A stretch of 51,129 bases of DNA from NCBI GenBank assembly GCA_023251075.1, contig JAHEZM010000025.1:1-51129 (forward strand), in the 5' to 3' direction. This DNA comes from Flavobacteriales bacterium. Its GTDB lineage: Bacteria; Bacteroidota; Bacteroidia; Flavobacteriales_C; GCA-002722245. The notes under the pieces are model-generated. The model saw nothing but the letters and a program-made list of their open reading frames with translations. It had not been told where the DNA came from and ran no database searches. Numbering within the stretch: the stretch's first letter is position 1; each line of letters begins with the position of its first letter. This document shows positions 45,819 to 51,129 of this stretch, piece after piece. Position numbers and translations under genes: made by a program.

Positions 45819-47495
45819 ATGGCAAAAGAATTAAATGTACACAGTAAAACGATTACGCAAGACCCTACTCAGCCTGCTTCTCAGGCGATGTTGTATGGTG
45901 TAGGTTTAACAGATGATGATATGAAAAAAGCCCAGGTGGGTATTGTGAGTACGGGTTATGAAGGTAACACTTGTAATATGCACTTAAATGGTTTCGCTGT
46001 AGACATTAAAAAAAGCGTGGTGGATGCTAATTTAGTGGGTTTGATTTTTCATACGATTGGGGTGAGTGATGGTATTTCTAACGGAACTCAAGGAATGAAA
46101 TATTCTTTAGTGTCTCGTGATATTATTGCCGATTCTATTGAAACAGTTGTAAATGCTCAGTTTTATGATGCAGTTATTCCTGTAGTAGGTTGCGATAAAA
46201 ATATGCCGGGAGCAATGATTGCTTTGGGAAGATTAAATCGTCCGGGTATTTTGGTGTATGGTGGTTCAATTGCAGGCGGACACTATTGTGGTAAAACATT
46301 AAACATTATTTCTGCATTTGAGGCTTTGGGAGAGAAAAATCAAGGTACATTGAATGATGAAGATTATAAAGGAATCATTAAAAATTCTTGTCCGGGTGCC
46401 GGCGCTTGTGGTGGTATGTATACTGCAAACACTATGTCTTCTGCTATAGAAGCAATGGGAATGAGCTTACCTTATTCTTCTTCTGCCCCAGCATTAAGCA
46501 AAGAGAAACAAGCCGAACTACAAAATGTAGGTGCGGCCATGAGAAACTTAATGGAGAAAGACATTAAACCCCGTGATATTATGACTCGCAAAGCATTTGA
46601 AAATGCGATGCGTGTAATCGTTATTTTAGGTGGTTCTACCAATGCGGTATTGCACTTAATTGCAATGGCGAAAGCGGTAGATGTTCCTCTGAACCTGAAT
46701 GATTTCCAAAAGATGAGTGATGAAACACCATTTTTGGCCGATTTGAAACCATCGGGTAAATATTTAATGGAAGATTTACATGCGGTAGGTGGTGTTCCTG
46801 CGGTAATGAAAATGTTGTTGGAGAAAGGTTTATTGCATGGAGACTGTATGACTGTAACTGGTAAAACACTGGCCGAGAATTTAGCTATTGTTCCTTCTTT
46901 AAAAGTGGGTCAGGATTTAATTATGCCTTTCGATAAACCATTAAAAGCAACGGGTCATATCCGCATTCTTTATGGAAATTTAGCAACGATGGGTTCTGTA
47001 GCAAAAATCACTGGTAAAGAAGGTGAATTGTTTGAGGGTCCAGCTGTAGTGTTCGATGATGAATTTGCTGCTATCGATGGTATTTTGGGTGGTAAAGTAA
47101 AAAAAGGGAATGTAATTGTAATTAGATATGAAGGTCCTAAAGGCGGACCTGGAATGCCTGAGATGTTGAAGCCAACTTCTGCGGTAATGGGTGCCGGTTT
47201 AGGAAAAGATGTTGCGTTGATTACCGATGGTCGGTTCAGTGGTGGCTCTCATGGTTTCATGGTGGGACATATTTGTCCGGAAGCCCAAGAGGGCGGAACT
47301 ATCGGTTTGGTGAAAGACGGTGATATCATTCGTATTGATGCCATTAAAAATACAATAGATGTGAAGGTTTCTGATGCTGAGTTGGCAGAACGCCGCAAAT
47401 CATGGAAACCTAAAGTAGGACCAACAAGAGGTATACTATATAAGTATGCTAAATGCGTTAGTCCTGCATCTGAGGGATGTGTAACAGATAATTAG
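45819..47495 (+). CDS. ilvD: dihydroxy-acid dehydratase
   Basis: This 558-residue Fe-S enzyme removes water from dihydroxy-isovalerate and dihydroxy-methylvalerate, the last common step before transamination to valine and isoleucine. Family motifs are [32 protein letters not shown] and [12 protein letters not shown], and the cluster cysteines are Cys in GCDK and CPGAGACGG. Length is normal. A probable promoter with a CATCTTTG -7 box lies just before the start. The attenuator and ilvBN-ilvA follow on the same strand. Confidence 0.97.
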   Translation: MAKELNVHSKTITQDPTQPASQAMLYGVGLTDDDMKKAQVGIVSTGYEGNTCNMHLNGFAVDIKKSVVDANLVGLIFHTIGVSDGISNGTQGMKYSLVSRDIIADSIETVVNAQFYDAVIPVVGCDKNMPGAMIALGRLNRPGILVYGGSIAGGHYCGKTLNIISAFEALGEKNQGTLNDEDYKGIIKNSCPGAGACGGMYTANTMSSAIEAMGMSLPYSSSAPALSKEKQAELQNVGAAMRNLMEKDIKPRDIMTRKAFENAMRVIVILGGSTNAVLHLIAMAKAVDVPLNLNDFQKMSDETPFLADLKPSGKYLMEDLHAVGGVPAVMKMLLEKGLLHGDCMTVTGKTLAENLAIVPSLKVGQDLIMPFDKPLKATGHIRILYGNLATMGSVAKITGKEGELFEGPAVVFDDEFAAIDGILGGKVKKGNVIVIRYEGPKGGPGMPEMLKPTSAVMGAGLGKDVALITDGRFSGGSHGFMVGHICPEAQEGGTIGLVKDGDIIRIDAIKNTIDVKVSDAELAERRKSWKPKVGPTRGILYKYAKCVSPASEGCVTDN

Positions 47496-47628
47496 CATTT
47501 GAAAAAGGTATAAAAAAAGTCTTGAGATAATTGATTTTACTGGTTAATCTAATGTTGTATCTGTTTTAAATCAAATATAAAGATGAAAATTAGCTAAACT
47601 TTATTAGGTGGTCAATTGATTCTTTTAT

Positions 47629-47636
47629 TATACTTG
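47629..47636 (+). promoter_or_regulatory. possible -7 box of the ilvBNA leader
   Basis: TATACTTG differs from TAnnTTTG by one base and lies 17-24 bases before the leader-peptide ATG. No good -33 element is seen at the proper distance, so the box is tentative. Confidence 0.35.
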
Positions 47637-47652
47637 TACTCTCAAATCGAAA

Positions 47653-47706
47653 ATGAATACAAAAAATAACAATATTATCGTCGTGGTTGTCTCCTCTCTG
47701 GGGTGA
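47653..47706 (+). CDS. ilv leader peptide (Ile/Val-rich, 17 residues)
   Basis: An ATG-started ORF encodes MNTKNNNIIVVVVSSLG, ending in TGA. The run of two Ile and four Val codons is typical of attenuation leader peptides of branched-chain amino acid operons, where a ribosome stalls when Ile- or Val-tRNA is short. A terminator with an alternative pairing follows before ilvB. Confidence 0.85.
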   Translation: MNTKNNNIIVVVVSSLG

Positions 47707-47762
47707 GAAAGCACGTCTGTAAAAGAACAAGCCTTTCTCGAAATCGGGAAAGGCTTTTTTAA
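47705..47762 (+). terminator. ilv attenuator: terminator with competing antiterminator pairing
   Basis: AAGCCTTTCTCG (47729-47740) pairs with CGGGAAAGGCTT (47745-47756) in a twelve-pair stem with one G-T pair, followed by a T-tract to 47761. GAGAAAG at 47705-47711, at the stop of the leader peptide, is complementary to CTTTCTC (47733-47739) in the terminator 5' arm, so the two can pair instead and block termination. A ribosome stalled on the Ile/Val codons would leave GAGAAAG free, allowing read-through into ilvB. Confidence 0.8.
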
Positions 47763-47774
47763 TAAATAGGGGTT

Positions 47775-49514
47775 ATGGAAATTATCATGGAACAAGAGAA
47801 AACGAAAACAGAAAAAAAATCAGAAATGAAAAAAGTAATTGGAGCTGAAGCTGTTGTTCTTTCTTTATTAGCAGAAGGAATTGAAGTTGTTTACGGTTAT
47901 CCTGGCGGAGCAATCATGCCGGTATATGACGAGTTGTATAAATACCAAGATAAAATTCACCACGTCTTAGTGCGTCACGAACAAGGAGCTGTTCATGCTG
48001 CTGAAGGAGCTGCACGTGTAACCAACAAAACTGCAGTTTGTATCGCTACATCGGGTCCTGGTGCTACCAATTTAGTTACAGGTATTGCTGATGCTATGAT
48101 TGATTCAACACCTATAGTTTGTATAACCGGACAAGTTTCGAGTTTGCTTTTAGGTACCGATGCTTTTCAAGAAACAGATATTATTGGCATTACAGCGCCT
48201 ATTACCAAATGGTCGTTCCAGGTAACCAAAGCATCTGAAATCCCTAAAGCAATTGCTAAGGCTTTCTATATTGCCAGCACAGGAAGACCTGGCCCGGTAT
48301 TGATTGATATTACTAAAGATGCACAATTTGCTTCATTTGATTTTGAATACAAAAAGTGCACACATATTCGCTCTTATCAGCCTAAACCCGAGTTGAACAT
48401 GGATTCAATTAAGGAAGCTGCTGCGGCCATCAACGGGGCGAAGAAACCATATTTGTTGGTTGGACATGGCGTATTGTTGTCGCATGCACAAGAGATATTA
48501 AAGGCGGTAATTGAAAAAGCAGGAATTCCTGCGGCATCAACCTTATTAGGTCTTTCAGCATTGCCAACAGATCATCCCTTGTATGTTGGATTTTTGGGAA
48601 TGCATGGAAACTACGGTCCGAATGTAAAAACCAACGAATGCGACGTATTGATTGCTGTAGGTATGCGTTTCGACGATCGTGTAACAGGAAAGTTAGATGC
48701 TTACGCAAAACAAGCAAAGGTTATTCATATTGAAATGGATAAATGCGAGATCAGCAAAAATGTTCATGCGCATATTCCTGTTCATGCTGACGCGAGTGAA
48801 GCTTTGCATGCTTTACTTCCTTTGCTGGATAAAAAAGAGCATAAAGAGTGGTTACAAGAATTTAAAGATTGCGATAAAATTGAGCATGAAAAAGTGTTTA
48901 AATTGGACTTAACGCCAACTACTCCTGCTATTAAAATGGCTGAAGTTATTCGCAAATTAAGCGACTTAACTAAAGGACAAGCAGTATTGGTTACCGACGT
49001 TGGTCAGCATCAAATGATTGCTACCAGATATTACGAATTCAAATCTACCAATGCCAATGTTTCGTCTGGAGGATTAGGTACGATGGGCTTCGGTTTGCCT
49101 GCGGCTTTTGGTGCCAAGATGGCTCAGCCCGAAAGAGAAGTTGTAGCTATTATTGGTGATGGTGGTTTTCAAATGAACATTCAGGAATTGGGTACTATTT
49201 TTCAAACCAATGCAGCGGTTAAAATCATTATTTTGAATAATAATTTTTTAGGAATGGTTCGTCAGTGGCAAGAGTTGTTTTTCGATAGAAGATATGCTCA
49301 AACCGAATTGATCAATCCTAATTTCTGCATGATTGCCCAAGGTTATGGCATTGAAGCTAAAAAAATTGAACAACGTTCTGATTTGGAAACTGCTTTAAAA
49401 ACTATGTTGGCGCACAACGGTCCGTATTTATTAGAAGTAATGGTTGAACAAGAAGGTAACGTATTTCCTATGATACCTCAAGGAGCGGCAGTTAATGAAG
49501 TAAGATTAGAGTGA
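47775..49514 (+). CDS. ilvB: acetolactate synthase large subunit
   Basis: This 579-residue thiamine-diphosphate enzyme joins two pyruvates to acetolactate (or pyruvate and 2-oxobutyrate), the first common step to valine, leucine and isoleucine. It has the Glu-containing [41 protein letters not shown] and the ThDP motif IGDGGFQMN...NN. Start ATG 47775. ATG 47787 is possible. It is expressed behind the attenuator and followed 58 bases later by its small subunit. Confidence 0.97.
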   Translation: MEIIMEQEKTKTEKKSEMKKVIGAEAVVLSLLAEGIEVVYGYPGGAIMPVYDELYKYQDKIHHVLVRHEQGAVHAAEGAARVTNKTAVCIATSGPGATNLVTGIADAMIDSTPIVCITGQVSSLLLGTDAFQETDIIGITAPITKWSFQVTKASEIPKAIAKAFYIASTGRPGPVLIDITKDAQFASFDFEYKKCTHIRSYQPKPELNMDSIKEAAAAINGAKKPYLLVGHGVLLSHAQEILKAVIEKAGIPAASTLLGLSALPTDHPLYVGFLGMHGNYGPNVKTNECDVLIAVGMRFDDRVTGKLDAYAKQAKVIHIEMDKCEISKNVHAHIPVHADASEALHALLPLLDKKEHKEWLQEFKDCDKIEHEKVFKLDLTPTTPAIKMAEVIRKLSDLTKGQAVLVTDVGQHQMIATRYYEFKSTNANVSSGGLGTMGFGLPAAFGAKMAQPEREVVAIIGDGGFQMNIQELGTIFQTNAAVKIIILNNNFLGMVRQWQELFFDRRYAQTELINPNFCMIAQGYGIEAKKIEQRSDLETALKTMLAHNGPYLLEVMVEQEGNVFPMIPQGAAVNEVRLE

Positions 49515-49572
49515 TTCAAAGGACATTAGTTCCTTCGTTTCTCAGGATGACAAACACAGAAAAAATAATACA
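49515..49572. repeat. intergenic fragment of the GTCATCCTGAG-type repeat
   Basis: On the reverse strand the 58-base ilvB-ilvN spacer holds GTCATCCTGAGAAACGAAGG, close to a short repeat that I recall from intergenic regions of many bacteria, including Bacteroidota. Only one copy was noticed in this window, so the assignment rests on recognition, not on a count. Confidence 0.4.
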
Positions 49573-50091
49573 ATGAGCACTGAAATAAAAAAATATACCA
49601 TTACAGTTTTCTCTGAAAATTACGCGGGGATACTTTATAGAATTACACAAATCTTCACCAGAAGAAAAATAAATATTGAGAGTTTAACTACTTCCGAATC
49701 GGAAAAAGAAGGAGTGCATCGCTTTACTATTGTAGTGATGACTACAGAGAAAACAGCACAAAACGTTACACTTCAAATTGAGAAATTGGTAGAAGTTTTA
49801 ATGGCTTCTTATTTTGCTGATGATGAAGTAGTGGCTCATGAAATTGCATTGTATAAAATGAAATCGGGACATGATTTCAATGCCATTGTACAAGCGCATA
49901 ATGCTAAGTTTTTGCATGTAGATCCTGAGTTTTGTGTAATTGAAAAAACCGGACATAAAGAAGATACACGTGCACTTTTTAATGCATTACAACCATTCGG
50001 AATATTAGAATTTGTGCGCTCGGGAAGAGTTGCTGTTTCTAAACCAATGAGAAATTTACATACTTACCTGCAAGAAATTGGAGAAGCATAA
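49573..50091 (+). CDS. ilvN: acetolactate synthase small subunit
   Basis: This 172-residue regulatory subunit has an N-terminal ACT domain (YTITVFSENYAGILYRITQIF, then KINIESLTTSESE) and a C-terminal ALS_ss_C part (from about residue 95). It binds the large subunit and gives feedback inhibition by valine. ilvA starts two bases after its stop, so no ilvC lies between them. Confidence 0.93.
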   Translation: MSTEIKKYTITVFSENYAGILYRITQIFTRRKINIESLTTSESEKEGVHRFTIVVMTTEKTAQNVTLQIEKLVEVLMASYFADDEVVAHEIALYKMKSGHDFNAIVQAHNAKFLHVDPEFCVIEKTGHKEDTRALFNALQPFGILEFVRSGRVAVSKPMRNLHTYLQEIGEA

Positions 50092-50093
50092 TC

Positions 50094-51129
50094 ATGAAAA
50101 CAGCAGAAGTTTTGGTTAGTATAGAGAATATAGATAAAGCCGCTGAGAATTTGAAAGGTGTTGCGATGCATACGCCTCTTCAAAAGAATTTGGCTTTATC
50201 AGATAAATATGATTGTGAAGTCTATTTGAAAAGAGAAGATTTACAATTGGTGCGTTCGTATAAAATTCGTGGAGCATACAATAAGATTCAATCTTTACCT
50301 AAAGAAATTTTAGATAAAGGAGTGATTTGCGCCAGTGCTGGAAATCATGCGCAAGGTTTTGCTTTTTCATGTAATTTGTTGGGTATTCACGGCAAGGTTT
50401 ACATGCCTTCTACTACGCCAAAACAGAAGGTTGAGAAAGTTAAAATGTTTGGAAAAGACAAGGTGGAAGTGGTTTTGGCGGGAGATACTTACGATGATAG
50501 TTACAAACAAGCGTTGGCTGTTTCTAAAGCAGAAGGTTTGACTTTTATTCATCCATTCGATGATTTAAAAGTGATAGAAGGACAAGGAACGGTAGCTAAA
50601 GAAATACATGAAGAATTAAAAAATATCGATATCATTTTTGTTCCTGTGGGTGGTGGTGGATTGATGAGTGGCTTGGGTTCGTATTTTAAAACTTTGAGTC
50701 CGAAAACAAAACTGGTGGGTGTTGAACCAGCCGGTGCACCCTCTCTAAAAAAATCCTTGGAAGCAGGAAAAGTAGTGGAGTTGGCTGAAATCGACAAATT
50801 TGTGGATGGCGCAGCAGTGCAAAGAATTGGCGACAAAACATTTGAAATTATCAAAGAAGTGATCGACGATGTGGTGTTGATTCCCGAAGGAAAAGTATGC
50901 AGCACTATTTTGAGTTTGTACAATGAAGAAGCTATAGTCGTGGAGCCAGCAGGCTCTTTATCGGTAGCTGCTTTAGATTTTTACAAAGAAGAGATAAAAG
51001 GAAAACGTGTGGTTTGTGTGGTGAGCGGAAGTAACAACGATATAGATAGAATGCAGGAAATAAAAGAGCGTTCAATGATTTACGAAGGATTGAAACACTT
51101 CTTTATCATTCGTTTTCCTCAGCGTCCGG
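50094..51129 (+). CDS. ilvA: threonine dehydratase, 5' part (continues past window)
   Basis: The frame is open from ATG 50094 to the end of the window, giving about 345 residues. The PLP lysine lies in SYKIRGAYNK, with the GNHAQG motif and GGGGLMSG phosphate-binding loop of the tryptophan synthase-beta-like fold. The ACT regulatory domain begins near the end (RSMIYEGLKHFFIIRFP). The enzyme makes 2-oxobutyrate for isoleucine and is placed two bases after ilvN, so it is part of the ilvBNA transcript. Confidence 0.95.
   Translation, partial: MKTAEVLVSIENIDKAAENLKGVAMHTPLQKNLALSDKYDCEVYLKREDLQLVRSYKIRGAYNKIQSLPKEILDKGVICASAGNHAQGFAFSCNLLGIHGKVYMPSTTPKQKVEKVKMFGKDKVEVVLAGDTYDDSYKQALAVSKAEGLTFIHPFDDLKVIEGQGTVAKEIHEELKNIDIIFVPVGGGGLMSGLGSYFKTLSPKTKLVGVEPAGAPSLKKSLEAGKVVELAEIDKFVDGAAVQRIGDKTFEIIKEVIDDVVLIPEGKVCSTILSLYNEEAIVVEPAGSLSVAALDFYKEEIKGKRVVCVVSGSNNDIDRMQEIKERSMIYEGLKHFFIIRFPQRP

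Noticed and set aside
49515-49572. Insertion sequence end in the ilvB-ilvN spacer
   Set aside because: No terminal inverted repeats or target duplication are visible around the repeat-like motif; the spacer is only 58 bases.

Overview
The window is AT-rich and reads as a chromosome segment of a gliding or type IX secretion (T9SS)-competent member of the Bacteroidota. The evidence is a complete gldKLMN set with a PorP/SprF-family protein in front of it, two large secreted proteins with the gliding-type (type B) C-terminal sorting domain, the typical Bacteroidota order miaB - sigma54 regulator - lptE - TPR protein - secG - groES - groEL, and promoters of the TTG-N19-TAnnTTTG type. No rRNA, tRNA, CRISPR array, integrase or insertion sequence was recognised.

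Layout. (1) 1-2085: 3' part of a repetitive secreted T9SS adhesin-like protein. (2) 2235-12345: nine tightly packed same-strand genes that look like one operon for an unusual lipid or isoprenoid product: a desaturase, an HMG-CoA reductase fused to an APH-type kinase, a CDP-archaeol-synthase-like protein, a rifampicin-phosphotransferase-like dikinase, a short UbiA-like membrane protein, a methyltransferase, a PlsC-type acyltransferase, a second desaturase and a hemolysin III/PAQR protein. This is the most novel part of the window. (3) 12346-12963: a gap with a small reverse ORF and a decayed T9SS sorting-domain gene. (4) 12964-15342: a second T9SS cargo protein. (5) 15391-21441, reverse strand: DinB-like protein, Crp/Fnr regulator with type II NADH dehydrogenase, an SGNH/MBOAT O-acylation pair, and trhO. 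(6) 21562-28827: a transglutaminase-like protein facing groEL, then groES and the secG-to-miaB operon. (7) 29080-38629: topA, a degenerate arginase-fold protein, a PorP/SprF protein and gldKLMN. (8) 38695-45722: a small outer-membrane protein, an AI-2E-type permease and a four-gene phosphorelay (sensor kinase, hybrid kinase, Hpt, membrane-anchored receiver). (9) 45819-51129: ilvD, an ilv attenuator with an Ile/Val leader peptide, ilvB, ilvN and the start of ilvA.

How the genes work together. Regions 1, 4 and 7 belong to T9SS and gliding: GldK/L/M/N form the motor and export ring, and the two large proteins are likely cargo. Region 9 makes branched-chain amino acids under probable ribosome-mediated attenuation. 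Region 2 combines mevalonate production (HMGR), two hydroxyl-phosphorylating enzyme types, a CarS-like CTP transferase, a UbiA-like prenyltransferase and acyl, methyl and desaturase tailoring enzymes. The inference is a membrane lipid with isoprenoid character. The product cannot be determined from sequence alone.
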